NCBI RefSeq assembly: GCF_003071065.1
Contig: NZ_QCXX01000007.1
Span: 186,669 to 250,668 of the forward strand
Source: Sphingobacterium athyrii
GTDB lineage: Bacteria > Bacteroidota > Bacteroidia > Sphingobacteriales > Sphingobacteriaceae
Length of the DNA: 64,000 nt
Direction of reading: 5' to 3'
Part shown: positions 53,687 to 62,966 of the stretch, one piece after another
Layout: every line of letters starts with the position of its first letter
Position numbering within the stretch: the stretch's first letter is position 1
Made by a program: the position numbers and the translations under genes
Notes under the pieces: generated by a model
Database searches by the model: none
What the model saw: the letters and a program-made list of their open reading frames with translations, nothing else
What the model was told of the DNA's origin: nothing

Positions 53687-56293
53687 CTAATTTTTTAGCA
53701 AACGCTGAATTTCGTCTAATTTCATCAAGGCTTCCACAGGAGTAAGTGAGTTAACATCCAAGTTGTTCAACATGTCGCGGATTTTATTCAGAACCGGATC
53801 ATCTATAGAAAACATCTGCAACTGATAGGCCTGTTTCTGAATCTTACGCATGCTATCTTTAATCTGCTCCCCCCCTGTACGCTCCTGTTCCAATCGTTTC
53901 AAAATTTGATTGGCACGGTTCAACAGCTTCGGCGGCATTCCCGCGAGCTTGGCAACATGAATACCAAAACTATGTTCGGACCCTCCGGGTACGAGCTTAC
54001 GCAAAAAGATCACCTTATTATTGACCTCCTTTACCGTAACATTGTAATTTTTTATGCGCTCAAGCGAGGTTGACAGTTCATTCAATTCATGATAATGTGT
54101 CGCAAAGAGAGTCTTCGCTTTGGCAGCAGGATGATTATGTAAATATTCTGCTATTGCCCAAGCGATCGAAATTCCATCGTAGGTACTTGTCCCACGTCCA
54201 ATTTCATCCAAAAGGATCAGACTTCGATCCGAAAGGTTATTCATGATACTGGCGGTTTCATTCATCTCCACCATAAATGTAGACTCTCCGGAAGACAAAT
54301 TATCCGAAGCCCCTACTCTGGTAAATATTTTATCGACAAGACCTATTTTGGCTTCTTTGGCAGGTACAAAACAACCAATCTGCGCCATCAGGACAATTAG
54401 CCCTGTCTGACGGAGCAAAGCTGACTTACCCGCCATATTCGGACCGGTGATAATAATAATCTGCTGCGCTTTGGGGTCGAGATAGGTGTCGTTGGTAATA
54501 TAATCTTCACCAATCGGCAGATTTTTTTCGATAACAGGATGCCGTCCACCTTTTATATCCAAAATCTTGCTGTCACTCACCTCCGGTTTGACGTAATAGT
54601 TCTTTTCTGCGACAATGGCAAAATTAAGTAGCACGTCCAGCTTGGCAATAAGCTGTGCATTCAGTTGAATCGGCTTGATATATTCTGCAATAGCAACCAA
54701 TAGTTCAGCATAGAGTCTATTTTCCAATGCCTGGATCTTTTCTTCGGCTCCAAGAATCTGCTCTTCATATTCTTTCAGTTCCTCTGTGATATATCGTTCC
54801 GCATTGACCAAGGTTTGCTTGCGGATCCACTCCGTTGGAACTTTGTCCTTATGTGTATTCGTTACTTCAAGATAGTAACCAAATACATTGTTGAATGCGA
54901 TCTTTAGGGACGGGATACCCGTCAGTTCAGCTTCTCTTTTTTGAATTTCCAACAAATAATCTTTACCGCCAAAAGAAATCTTACGCAGGCGATCCAATTC
55001 AGCATCAACTCCCGCAGCAATGACGTTGCCCTTATTGATGGCCACAGGCGGTTCAGCCTGTATTTGTTGTTCTATTCGTTCTCGAATAGCGGCACAGGCA
55101 TCCAATTGATCGGATATCAGGGCCAGTGATTGCGCGTCCTTACGATCGGTCAGTTCCTTGAGTTTTTCAATGGCATGTAAAGCACGTTTCAATTGAACAA
55201 TCTCTCTCGGATTGGCCTTTTGAAGCCCGATCTTTGATATCAATCGTTCCAGGTCACCAACTTGTTTAATCTGCCCGATCAGCTCGTCCCGCAGTTCACG
55301 GTTATTAAAAAAGAAATCCACAACGTCCAAACGTTCCTGAATACCCTTTTTATCTTTCAATGGCATGACGATCCAACGCTTCAAAAGCCGTGCGCCCATT
55401 GGACTTGCTGTATGATCGAGGACATCTGACAGTGTAACTGCATTTTCGTTCATGGATCCGATCAGTTCCAGATTGCGGATCGTAAATCGGTCCAGCCACA
55501 TAAACCGGTCCTCTTCAATGCGGGAAAGTGTCGATATATGTTGTAGGTTGCGGTGTTCCGTTTCATTGAGGTAATGCAGGGCAACCCCCGCCGCAACGAT
55601 GCCTGCTGACATCCGCTCCACGCCAAAGCCTTTCAACGATGCAACTTCAAAGTGCTTTAACAAAGCCTCGGTCGCATAGTCACCAGTATAGGGCCACTCA
55701 TCCAAAAAATAAGTATAATAGTGTGCTCCGAACTGCTCGATAAAATCCTTGCTTTGTTTTTTGGGTAAAATGATTTCAGTCGGCTTGAAACCCTGAAGCA
55801 ATTTATCTATATAGGATGTGCTTCCTTGAGCAACAAGAAATTCACCAGTAGAAATATCCAGAAAAGCAATACCGATCTTGTCTTTATCTGTAAAAATAGA
55901 GGCTAGATAATTATTCGATTTCTGCTGAACAATGTTATCATTGTAAGAGACTCCAGGAGTAACCAATTCCGTGACGCCACGTTTAACGATCGTTTTGGTT
56001 GTTTTGGGATCCTCCAGCTGATCACAGATTGCTACCCGTTGACCTGCACGCACCAATTTAGGGAGATAAGTTTCCAGCGAGTGATGTGGAAAACCCGCCA
56101 ACGCCGTTTCGGATTCCGAACCATTCCCTCGTTTCGTCAAAACGATACCCAAAATTTGAGCCGCCTTGATTGCATCCTCACCAAATGTCTCGTAAAAATC
56201 GCCAACACGGAACAACAATAATGCACCAGGATACTTAATCTTGATCGCATTATACTGTTGCATCAACGGAGTTACTTTCTTTTCTTTTGCCAA
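53687..56293 (-). CDS. mutS: DNA mismatch repair protein MutS
   Basis: An 868-aa mismatch-recognition ATPase. N-terminal domain with FRVGDFYETFGEDA (Phe-x-Glu intercalating motif), the connector and lever regions, and the ATPase: ITGPNMAGKSALLRQ (Walker A, near residue 630), ILLDEIGRGTSTYDGISIAWA and FATHYHEL. Full length. The start is TTG at 56293, since a stop codon lies two codons upstream and the next Met is 10 residues into the conserved TPLMQQY segment. Confidence 0.97.
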   Translation of the reverse strand: MAKEKKVTPLMQQYNAIKIKYPGALLLFRVGDFYETFGEDAIKAAQILGIVLTKRGNGSESETALAGFPHHSLETYLPKLVRAGQRVAICDQLEDPKTTKTIVKRGVTELVTPGVSYNDNIVQQKSNNYLASIFTDKDKIGIAFLDISTGEFLVAQGSTSYIDKLLQGFKPTEIILPKKQSKDFIEQFGAHYYTYFLDEWPYTGDYATEALLKHFEVASLKGFGVERMSAGIVAAGVALHYLNETEHRNLQHISTLSRIEEDRFMWLDRFTIRNLELIGSMNENAVTLSDVLDHTASPMGARLLKRWIVMPLKDKKGIQERLDVVDFFFNNRELRDELIGQIKQVGDLERLISKIGLQKANPREIVQLKRALHAIEKLKELTDRKDAQSLALISDQLDACAAIRERIEQQIQAEPPVAINKGNVIAAGVDAELDRLRKISFGGKDYLLEIQKREAELTGIPSLKIAFNNVFGYYLEVTNTHKDKVPTEWIRKQTLVNAERYITEELKEYEEQILGAEEKIQALENRLYAELLVAIAEYIKPIQLNAQLIAKLDVLLNFAIVAEKNYYVKPEVSDSKILDIKGGRHPVIEKNLPIGEDYITNDTYLDPKAQQIIIITGPNMAGKSALLRQTGLIVLMAQIGCFVPAKEAKIGLVDKIFTRVGASDNLSSGESTFMVEMNETASIMNNLSDRSLILLDEIGRGTSTYDGISIAWAIAEYLHNHPAAKAKTLFATHYHELNELSTSLERIKNYNVTVKEVNNKVIFLRKLVPGGSEHSFGIHVAKLAGMPPKLLNRANQILKRLEQERTGGEQIKDSMRKIQKQAYQLQMFSIDDPVLNKIRDMLNNLDVNSLTPVEALMKLDEIQRLLKN

Positions 56294-56402
56294 CTTCTAA
56301 AATCAAATTTGTGAAGCGTAAAAATAGGATAATATCGTCGCTTTGGCAAACAATACCCTCAACTTCTCGATAAAATCATTTCCATTAAACAAGAATATAC
56401 GC

Positions 56403-56410
56403 TAAGTTTG
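56403..56410 (+). promoter_or_regulatory. -7 promoter box TAAGTTTG of mtgA
   Basis: Perfect TAnnTTTG, 19 nt before the ATG. Confidence 0.5.
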
Positions 56411-56429
56411 TATCCGAAAAAATTTAGTC

Positions 56430-57194
56430 ATGGCCATCAAAAGATCTGGTAAGCAAAATACAGCCAGCAAACAAAAAAATACCTTTAAGAAAGTTTCCTT
56501 CAATCCATTGAAGTCTATCAAATCACCCGTTCTGCGCATCATAAGCAGAGTCGTCCTCTATTTTATTGGCATCAGCCTTTTTTGGGTAATAAGCTTACGT
56601 TTTATTAACCCACCTATTACCTGGCTGATGATTCAACGTGGCTTTGAACTCAAGGAACAGGGTAAAGGGTTTAAACTGGAAAAAAACTGGTTGAGTTACG
56701 ACGAACTTTCGGACAATTTAAAGCTAGCGGCCATTGCTGGTGAAGATGCCCATTTTATGACCCACTGGGGTTTCGACCTCAAGGGCATCCAAAATGCCAT
56801 CAAAAAAAATGCGCAGGGTAAAAAACTGCGCGGCGGAAGTACAATCAGTCAGCAGGTTGCCAAAAACGTCTTTCTCTGGCCAGGTCGCTCTTGGTTAAGA
56901 AAAGGATTTGAAACCTACTTCACGGTACTCATTGAAACCTTCTGGAGTAAAAAACGTATTCTTGAAGTCTATCTCAATGTCATTGAAATGGGACAGGGAG
57001 TTTATGGAGCAGATGCAGCTGCTGAATACTATTTTAGCAAAACCGGAAGCAATCTGTCCAAAAAACAAGCGGCATTGATTATCGCAATCCTGCCAAATCC
57101 CCGCGAATGGGATGCGCGTAATCCTTCTTCTTATGTCAACAGAAGAGCAAATGCAATTGCAAAGTATATGCATCATTATACCATTCCGGAATAG
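56430..57194 (+). CDS. mtgA: monofunctional peptidoglycan transglycosylase
   Basis: A 254-aa GT51 enzyme that polymerises lipid II into glycan chains. One N-terminal membrane helix (ISRVVLYFIGISLFWVISL) after a basic stretch; catalytic motifs GEDAHFMTHWGFD (catalytic Glu), RGGSTISQQVAKN and EVYLNVIEMGQGVYG. No transpeptidase domain, so it is the monofunctional form. Closed by a strong terminator. Confidence 0.95.
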   Translation: MAIKRSGKQNTASKQKNTFKKVSFNPLKSIKSPVLRIISRVVLYFIGISLFWVISLRFINPPITWLMIQRGFELKEQGKGFKLEKNWLSYDELSDNLKLAAIAGEDAHFMTHWGFDLKGIQNAIKKNAQGKKLRGGSTISQQVAKNVFLWPGRSWLRKGFETYFTVLIETFWSKKRILEVYLNVIEMGQGVYGADAAAEYYFSKTGSNLSKKQAALIIAILPNPREWDARNPSSYVNRRANAIAKYMHHYTIPE

Positions 57195-57312
57195 GAATAC
57201 CCGGATTGGATCTTAGCGTTAAATTTGGAGATTTCAGTGATCTGGCGCAACAACGGATGGAATGCAGATCAATTCCTTTATTATACAGCTCACTACGATC
57301 TCGTAACACCAT

Positions 57313-57346
57313 AAAAAAACGCCATTGATGAAATGGCGTTTTTTTT
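57313..57346. terminator. terminator of mtgA, also facing the convergent gene
   Basis: 14-bp stem with core ACGCCATT (57313-57326 with 57332-57345), 5-nt loop, A/T runs on both sides (bidirectional). Confidence 0.9.
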
Positions 57347-57360
57347 ATACCCTCTTTTCG

Positions 57361-57822
57361 TTATGCAAATAATCTTTTGTGCCAGCTCTCTTTAAAAGGA
57401 ACCACCCAAGCGTTATCCAATTGATGCTCGTAAGTAATTGTATTATCAAACACGAGTGTGTTATCATTTATTTCACCTGCGGCCAATAATCTTTCAAAAC
57501 CTGAACGGTTGACTACCGCGACGCCGCTCGCCGATTTATACGCAAATTGCATACGATCGAAGAGTTGTACCCCGTACTTTTCTTCTATACCTTTCAGAAA
57601 ACGAACCGAACTATCTACAGAGCAACCTGAAGCCGCAGCAATATCCTCATCAACCTTTAGAATAATAAAAAGGTTGTCGCGCAGTTCAGCAGAGGCAGAC
57701 AAGGGCTTACCATGCACTTTCCACTGCTCAGCAAAAGCCGATAGTTCAACTTCTATTTGTTGCCCCTCCTCAACCGTGAGGATGCGATCAGCTTGATATA
57801 TCCAAATACGTTTCATAAGCAC
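57361..57822 (-). CDS. conserved 153-aa protein of unknown function
   Basis: A soluble protein starting MKRIWIYQADRILTVEEGQQIEVELSAFAEQWKVHGKPL; strands and helices alternate, e.g. DNLFIILKVDEDIAAASGCSVDSSVRFLKGIEEKYG and NRSGFERLLAAGE. It has no ABC ATPase motifs, though homologues are sometimes named that way. The Met at 57822 or 57816 starts it. It lies 14 nt after the DUF420 gene of the oxidase operon and may be its last gene. Confidence 0.65.
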   Translation of the reverse strand: MLMKRIWIYQADRILTVEEGQQIEVELSAFAEQWKVHGKPLSASAELRDNLFIILKVDEDIAAASGCSVDSSVRFLKGIEEKYGVQLFDRMQFAYKSASGVAVVNRSGFERLLAAGEINDNTLVFDNTITYEHQLDNAWVVPFKESWHKRLFA

Positions 57823-57836
57823 TCTCCTTTATTAAA

Positions 57837-58382
57837 TTAACCTATATAATAGGGTGAAATCATCAAATAAACAATGACACCTGTCACTGCAACATAGAGC
57901 CACATGGGGTAAGTGATCCGTGCCAACTTTTTGTGTCGCGCATAAGATCCCGAAATACCTCTTACAAAAGTAAAAAGAACAAACGGTATGATTATAATAG
58001 ACAAGAGAATATGTGTGATCAATATAAAGAAATAGATTGGTCTTAAAATTCCCTCTCCTCCATATTTTGTTTCAATAGATGTCATGTGATAGGCCACATA
58101 CATTGCCAAAAAGGCTAAGGAACAGGCAATACAACATTTAATCAAACGTTCGTGCAAAGTTTTATTCCCCTTCTTTATTGCAGCTACCGCCCAAAATAAC
58201 AACACCGCGGTTACTCCGTTGATCGTCGCATAAATCGGCGGCAGAAAAGTCAATGGCTTCACGTCATAACCTAGCTTTTGTAAATTCACAGTAAACAAAA
58301 TAGCGACAACTATTGGAATCACAATAGACAGCAACCAAATCCACTTACTATACTTTTTTTCTTTAATAAGGCTCTCTTCCAT
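57837..58382 (-). CDS. DUF420 membrane protein (CtaM-like)
   Basis: A 181-aa protein with about five hydrophobic helices (IWLLSIVIPIVVAILFTVNL; PIYATINGVTAVLLFWAVA; ACSLAFLAMYVAYHMTS; ITHILLSIIIIPFVLFTFV; MWLYVAVTGVIVYLMIS). It matches DUF420, found in cytochrome oxidase operons; the Staphylococcus relative CtaM is needed for oxidase assembly. Lies 4 nt after the SCO-like gene, in the oxidase operon. Confidence 0.85.
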   Translation of the reverse strand: MEESLIKEKKYSKWIWLLSIVIPIVVAILFTVNLQKLGYDVKPLTFLPPIYATINGVTAVLLFWAVAAIKKGNKTLHERLIKCCIACSLAFLAMYVAYHMTSIETKYGGEGILRPIYFFILITHILLSIIIIPFVLFTFVRGISGSYARHKKLARITYPMWLYVAVTGVIVYLMISPYYIG

Positions 58383-58386
58383 AATG

Positions 58387-59121
58387 TTAAAATCTCTTTT
58401 GTTCTATTGTGGCTGGATGGTTTCGGATTTCTTCCACCAACAGTAACTTAATTTCGTCTTCAAGACGATCGACATCTGTCTTTACATTAATATCATACAT
58501 GCCGCGAATCCGTCCTTTTGTGTCAAGCAAGAGATAATTCGAACCGATAATAAATGGCTTGTTCTTATCACTGTTTACCAACGCATCCTGTAATAAACTC
58601 TCTTTGGCAAATTTAAAGATATCGACATTAGGATCTGTCACAAAAAACCAGGATTTAGTCCAAGGTTTGTAAACTTTTACGTATTTCGTCAGAACCCCCG
58701 GCGTATCGTACGCAGTATCCACGGTGATCGAATACAGTTTTACCTTTTTATTATGAATAAAGCGATTGGCAATCTGATCCAGCTTCTTCACCATCATTCG
58801 CGACAATGAAGCATCTCTTGAATACATCAAATGTACCACGGACAAGGTCGTATCACTATCCATTAGGCGCACAGGCTTGCCGTCATAATTCACAAAATCA
58901 ACGGGCGGAACGGTATGATAAATGGTATCGGGAATATCACGTCCCCATTTACGGTGTGTTGTTCCGGGAACCTCCTTTTTACCGAAAATAGGTAAGGAAA
59001 CGTAGCTATTGGAACCACTTTTATTTAGTATAAAATATAAAAATCCTGGCAATAAAAGAATTACTGCCAGGATCAATATAGTTTTAATACCTTTCTTTTG
59101 TCCAGTATTATTATTATCCAT
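58387..59121 (-). CDS. SCO1/SenC-like protein lacking the copper-binding CxxxC
   Basis: A 244-aa membrane-anchored thioredoxin-fold protein: N-terminal helix (KTILILAVILLLPGFLYFIL), then SCO-like strands (PPVDFVNYDGKPVRLMDSDTTLSVVHLMYSRDASLSR, YSITVDTAYDTPGVLTKYVKVYK, SWFFVTDPN, IIGSNYLLLDTKGRIRGMYD). In normal SCO proteins CxxxC follows the second strand and binds copper; here the same place reads SRDASLSRMM, and no Cys occurs anywhere in the protein. It may have lost copper delivery and keep a structural or assembly role. Sits in the oxidase operon. Confidence 0.78.
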   Translation of the reverse strand: MDNNNTGQKKGIKTILILAVILLLPGFLYFILNKSGSNSYVSLPIFGKKEVPGTTHRKWGRDIPDTIYHTVPPVDFVNYDGKPVRLMDSDTTLSVVHLMYSRDASLSRMMVKKLDQIANRFIHNKKVKLYSITVDTAYDTPGVLTKYVKVYKPWTKSWFFVTDPNVDIFKFAKESLLQDALVNSDKNKPFIIGSNYLLLDTKGRIRGMYDINVKTDVDRLEDEIKLLLVEEIRNHPATIEQKRF

Positions 59122-59133
59122 TATTCACTTTAT

Positions 59134-59511
59134 CTATTTATTTGGAAACAATTGATGCTCCTGAAAAGCACCAGCCAAGAAACCTCCCTCAACTAGCATC
59201 AGGACGATAAAATAAATAATAAAAATAAAGACTATTGATACTGTAACGATGAAACTCGATTTTTCAAATTTTAAGTGCATAAAGAATGCAACGATATAAT
59301 ATGCTTTAACCAAAGTTAAAACGATATAAATAGTATTTACCAATGCACCTTTGGCTAAAATTTGCCAGTGGTGAACAAAACCTAATGCAATTAAGAACTC
59401 TAGACAAGTAAGCGCCAAAAGTACGCCAAATACTCTCCAGATGGCTTTCTTATCCATCCCACCTTCGTGAGCATGCTCTCCGTGAGCGATATTATCTTGA
59501 TATTGTGACAT
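59134..59511 (-). CDS. cytochrome c oxidase subunit IV-type protein
   Basis: A 125-aa protein with three membrane helices (VFGVLLALTCLEFLIALGFVH; NTIYIVLTLVKAYYIVAFFMHLKFE; IVTVSIVFIFIIYFIVLMLVEGG) and a His-rich N-terminus (HGEHAHEGG). MHLKFE is typical of the bacterial caa3-type COX IV. Located between COX III and the SCO-like gene. Confidence 0.9.
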   Translation of the reverse strand: MSQYQDNIAHGEHAHEGGMDKKAIWRVFGVLLALTCLEFLIALGFVHHWQILAKGALVNTIYIVLTLVKAYYIVAFFMHLKFEKSSFIVTVSIVFIFIIYFIVLMLVEGGFLAGAFQEHQLFPNK

Positions 59512-59538
59512 AGCGATCTAAAATTAATAATACAGTGA

Positions 59539-60273
59539 TTAGATTAAGTAGAAGAATGTAAATACGAATACCCACACCAAATCCACAAAGTGCCAATATA
59601 AACCTACTTTTTCAATCATTAAATAAGAACCACGATTTTCAAAAGTATTATTCAACGTCATGCAAAGAATGATGATGTTTAATATAATACCTACAGTAAC
59701 GTGGAAACCGTGGAAACCTGTAATCGTGAAGAACAAGTTTGCAAATTGCAAGGCCGACGTATAGGAAATATCGTGTGTAAAGTATGGCAACAACGCGGTT
59801 TTAATCGCATCACCTTCTAAACCTGTAGCTGGATTTTTACCAAACCAGAAACCCATGTGGTGTAAGTGAGTCCACTCGATAGCCTGACAACCTACGAAAC
59901 AGATACCTCCCAAAATTGTCCATAGCATCCATTTAACAACTTCATTTTTTTGATTACGGTGACCAGCTTCAACGGCCAAAACCATCGTTACCGAAGACAT
60001 AATCAAGATAAAGGTCATCAAACCTACGAATACCAAAGGTTGACCATGCTCCGCAATACCCGGGATAGATTGGAAAATCTTATCAGGATCTGGCCAAGTT
60101 GGGTGAGAAAAGCGTTGTGCGCCGTAATAAACCAAAAATGCAGAAAATGTGAAGGCATCCCCTACCAAGAAAAACCACATCATGATTTTTCCATACTCTA
60201 AGTTCCAAGGTGATTTTCCACCATTCCATGGACCAGTTTTTACCTTATCCAATTGCGATACTGTTGTACTCAT
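59539..60273 (-). CDS. cytochrome c oxidase subunit III
   Basis: A 244-aa heme-copper oxidase subunit III with about seven helices; FFTITGFHGFHVTVGIILNII and YWHFVDLVWVFVFTFFYLI carry the family motif. A second subunit III-like gene lies directly upstream (60283). Part of the terminal oxidase operon, 9 nt apart. Confidence 0.94.
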   Translation of the reverse strand: MSTTVSQLDKVKTGPWNGGKSPWNLEYGKIMMWFFLVGDAFTFSAFLVYYGAQRFSHPTWPDPDKIFQSIPGIAEHGQPLVFVGLMTFILIMSSVTMVLAVEAGHRNQKNEVVKWMLWTILGGICFVGCQAIEWTHLHHMGFWFGKNPATGLEGDAIKTALLPYFTHDISYTSALQFANLFFTITGFHGFHVTVGIILNIIILCMTLNNTFENRGSYLMIEKVGLYWHFVDLVWVFVFTFFYLI

Positions 60274-60282
60274 TGTTTACTA

Positions 60283-60864
60283 TTATTGATTCAAAAGTAA
60301 GAAAACATATATATAAATCCATAAAAGATCGAGAAAATGCCAAAAAATACTGGCAAGATCCATGCGGAAAAGATTGCCGTCCTTAGGAAGTTTGTTAACT
60401 CCTATAATCGCGCCAATCAAAACGATCAAACCCGCAATAATATGTGCCAAGTGCATCCAAATAAAAACGTAAATAAACGATTGGGATGCATTGTTATTCA
60501 CAAAATAAACACCTCTTTCGATTAATACGTTCCAAGCATGTACCTGTAACGCAAAAAATACGATACCCAAAACAAAAGTGACCATCAACAATGCCTTTTG
60601 TTTGGAAGAATCACCATTTTTAGCAGCTTTATGTGCTAAAAACATCGTAAGACTACTTACCGCAATCACAATTGTACTATACAACAGTGCATTTGGTAAT
60701 AGGGTCTTGATCCCTTTGTCCACGCCACTCGCTGTATATACAATGAAACCACTGGATAACGCAGCAAACATCATGAACATACCCAGCATACCCAACCAAA
60801 GGTTGAATTTCTGAGCTTTTCTCTGTACTAACTTCTCGTCAGTCTGTGCCTGTATATCTAACAT
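60283..60864 (-). CDS. second, shorter COX III-like subunit
   Basis: A 193-aa protein with about five helices and IFWHFLDLLWIYIYVFLLLNQ near the end, matching the C-terminal motif of subunit III, and FIYVFIWMHLAHIIAGLIVLIGAIIG. The start ATG shares one A with the cyoE stop (TAATG). The paired short and long forms are common in Bacteroidota oxidase operons. Confidence 0.92.
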   Translation of the reverse strand: MLDIQAQTDEKLVQRKAQKFNLWLGMLGMFMMFAALSSGFIVYTASGVDKGIKTLLPNALLYSTIVIAVSSLTMFLAHKAAKNGDSSKQKALLMVTFVLGIVFFALQVHAWNVLIERGVYFVNNNASQSFIYVFIWMHLAHIIAGLIVLIGAIIGVNKLPKDGNLFRMDLASIFWHFLDLLWIYIYVFLLLNQ

Positions 60865-61769
60865 TATTTCAAAGGAATAAAGTTAAGCAATAATACGAGT
60901 TGTGTAACAGGTAAATAGATGAAAGATGTAAACATAACTTTCTTTGCCGAAGGAATATCACAATTCCTAAAAAGCAAATAGCCATAATACCCAAACATCA
61001 ATCCACCAATGACGGACACTATCGTAAACCAAATTCCACCAAAGCCAAAATAATAAGGTATAAATCCAGCAGGAATCATTAACAATCCTGTAATGAATAC
61101 CATAAAGGCCGATATCTTATCACGTTTTGTAGTTGGTAACAACCTAAAACCAGCCAATTTATAGTCATCATCCACAACCCAGGCGATTGCCCAGAAATGT
61201 GGAAACTGCCATAAAAACTGAATCGCGAACAAAACAAAGGGAATAATAATAATCGCGGCTTCGTTGTGTCCACTGTAATAGGCAAGATCATCCTGTGAAA
61301 AGGCTGCATAATAACCAATTAATGGTGGAAATGCGCCCGGAAAGGCCCCTACAAAAACGGCTATTGGTGATTTTCTTTTTAAAGGTGTATAGATGAATGC
61401 ATAAAGTAGGATACAAAATACCGACAATAAGCCCGCCACAAAATTTAAGCGAACCAATACCAAGGTACCCAGTATGCCCATAAAGACGCTCAATACCAAA
61501 GCTTGACCAGTTGTCATCCGACCGGAAGGTAACGGTCTATCCTCCGTACGTTTCATCAATTTGTCCAGATCTTTTTCGATGATCTCGTTAAAACCATTGG
61601 CAGAACCTGTTACCAGAAAACCGCCTACAGTCAACAACAACCAATTGATCCAGAAAATTTCACCCTGTTGTTTTGATCCTATCAGAAAAGCTATTGAGGC
61701 GGAGAATACCACCGTCAACGTAAGTCTTAACTTAACGAGCTTTTTAAAATCTGAAATAAATTCTTTCAT
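60864..61769 (-). CDS. cyoE: protoheme IX farnesyltransferase (heme O synthase)
   Basis: A 301-aa UbiA-family prenyltransferase (CtaB/CyoE) that makes heme O from heme B. Aspartate-rich motif NGFNEIIEKDLDKLMKRTEDRPLPSG, the second motif FAIAWVVDDDYKLAGFRLLP and nine helices. The longest open frame starts 13 codons upstream (61808), but MKEFISDFKKLVKLRL at 61769 fits the family. Overlaps the next gene by one base. Confidence 0.95.
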   Translation of the reverse strand: MKEFISDFKKLVKLRLTLTVVFSASIAFLIGSKQQGEIFWINWLLLTVGGFLVTGSANGFNEIIEKDLDKLMKRTEDRPLPSGRMTTGQALVLSVFMGILGTLVLVRLNFVAGLLSVFCILLYAFIYTPLKRKSPIAVFVGAFPGAFPPLIGYYAAFSQDDLAYYSGHNEAAIIIIPFVLFAIQFLWQFPHFWAIAWVVDDDYKLAGFRLLPTTKRDKISAFMVFITGLLMIPAGFIPYYFGFGGIWFTIVSVIGGLMFGYYGYLLFRNCDIPSAKKVMFTSFIYLPVTQLVLLLNFIPLK

Positions 61770-61842
61770 AATTAAAAGAGACCTCCTACTACCAGTGTAT
61801 TCAAACACATAGTTTTTAACATAAACATCTCGAATTTCAAAA

Positions 61843-62886
61843 TTAATGCCTCTGCTTATTTAACAGCAACAACAGATAAAATTGAGCACCAAACAAAAGT
61901 GTCCCAATAACCAAGTGTGTTGTCTGCGCAAATGCCGGTATTGCAAATCGAGCTAAGATAATTCCTGATAGCATTTGGATACCCACGAGGATCAATGCGA
62001 TTAAAGCAAATTTAAACTGCTTAGATCCTGTATTGAAACTTGTGCGGACCAAAAAGAATAATACAATAACTAAAATCAAAGAACAATATGCCAACCATCG
62101 ATGCACTTCAAATTGTTGGCCAATAGCTGTTATAAAATCGGCACGGGCAATGTTGGAACCAGTCAATAGATCAACTTCCTCCCGAACACCCGTTCCGACG
62201 ATCACTTGCGTTAACATCAATAATATCGATGCCAATGCCAGAACTTTCAATACGCTTAAAGAACGATTAACCAATATGGTCTTATCACGTAAAGTAACTG
62301 CTTTAAAGTAAGTGTATATACTAATACAAACAATTACAAGCGCCAAGAGCATATGTACAGTGATAATCCATGGCATCAAATTAGTCGATACGACGATCGA
62401 ACCCAACCAAGCCTGAATAACCACAACAAAAAGATTAATCACTGACCAAACAACGATCGAACTTTTTGATTTTATATATGTGAAGGAATAAATGGCGGTA
62501 AACAATAAACAAAATCCGGAAATAACACCTACCAAACGATTGATATACTCCGTCCAGGTCTTCGCAACATTAAATTCCTCATGCTGCAAAATACTTTTGT
62601 CGGTACGAAGCTTGTAAGCCATTTCCTTATCACCAAAAAATTCTACAATCTTGGCGAAACGTTCATTCTTCTTTGCTCTTCCTTCAATATAATGTTGTTC
62701 ATATCCTTGTGGTAATTGGGAAATATCTGTGGGTGGAATAATACGGTTAAAACATTTTGGCCAATCTGGACATCCCATGCCTGAACCTGTACTCCGTACA
62801 ACACCCCCAGCAATAATGACCATGAATAATACGATAATCGTAATAAAATTGGTCTTTATAAATCGCTTTTCAGCAGCTGGAAACAT
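61843..62886 (-). CDS. ctaA: heme A synthase (COX15/CtaA)
   Basis: A 347-aa eight-helix membrane enzyme that oxidises heme O to heme A. It begins MFPAAEKRFIKTNFITIIVLFMVIIAGGVVRSTGSGMGCPDWPKC; the loop with CPDWPKC, the heme ligands in ITVHMLLALV and HRWLAYC, and the second set near QTTHLVIGTLLF are present. Start 62886 preferred to a frame 18 codons longer. A hairpin separates it from ctaD. Confidence 0.95.
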   Translation of the reverse strand: MFPAAEKRFIKTNFITIIVLFMVIIAGGVVRSTGSGMGCPDWPKCFNRIIPPTDISQLPQGYEQHYIEGRAKKNERFAKIVEFFGDKEMAYKLRTDKSILQHEEFNVAKTWTEYINRLVGVISGFCLLFTAIYSFTYIKSKSSIVVWSVINLFVVVIQAWLGSIVVSTNLMPWIITVHMLLALVIVCISIYTYFKAVTLRDKTILVNRSLSVLKVLALASILLMLTQVIVGTGVREEVDLLTGSNIARADFITAIGQQFEVHRWLAYCSLILVIVLFFLVRTSFNTGSKQFKFALIALILVGIQMLSGIILARFAIPAFAQTTHLVIGTLLFGAQFYLLLLLNKQRH

Positions 62887-62923
62887 AATACTACCCCTAC
62901 CTCTTAAAATACAAACTTGTATA

Positions 62924-62954
62924 AAATAGAGTAGGTACAAGCCCTACTCTATTT
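62924..62954. terminator. hairpin between ctaD and ctaA
   Basis: Perfect 12-bp stem (62924-62935 with 62943-62954), 7-nt loop, followed on minus by a short T run (TTTT). May partly end transcription after ctaD and lower expression of the downstream genes. Confidence 0.65.
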
Positions 62955-62966
62955 CATTAAATCTTA

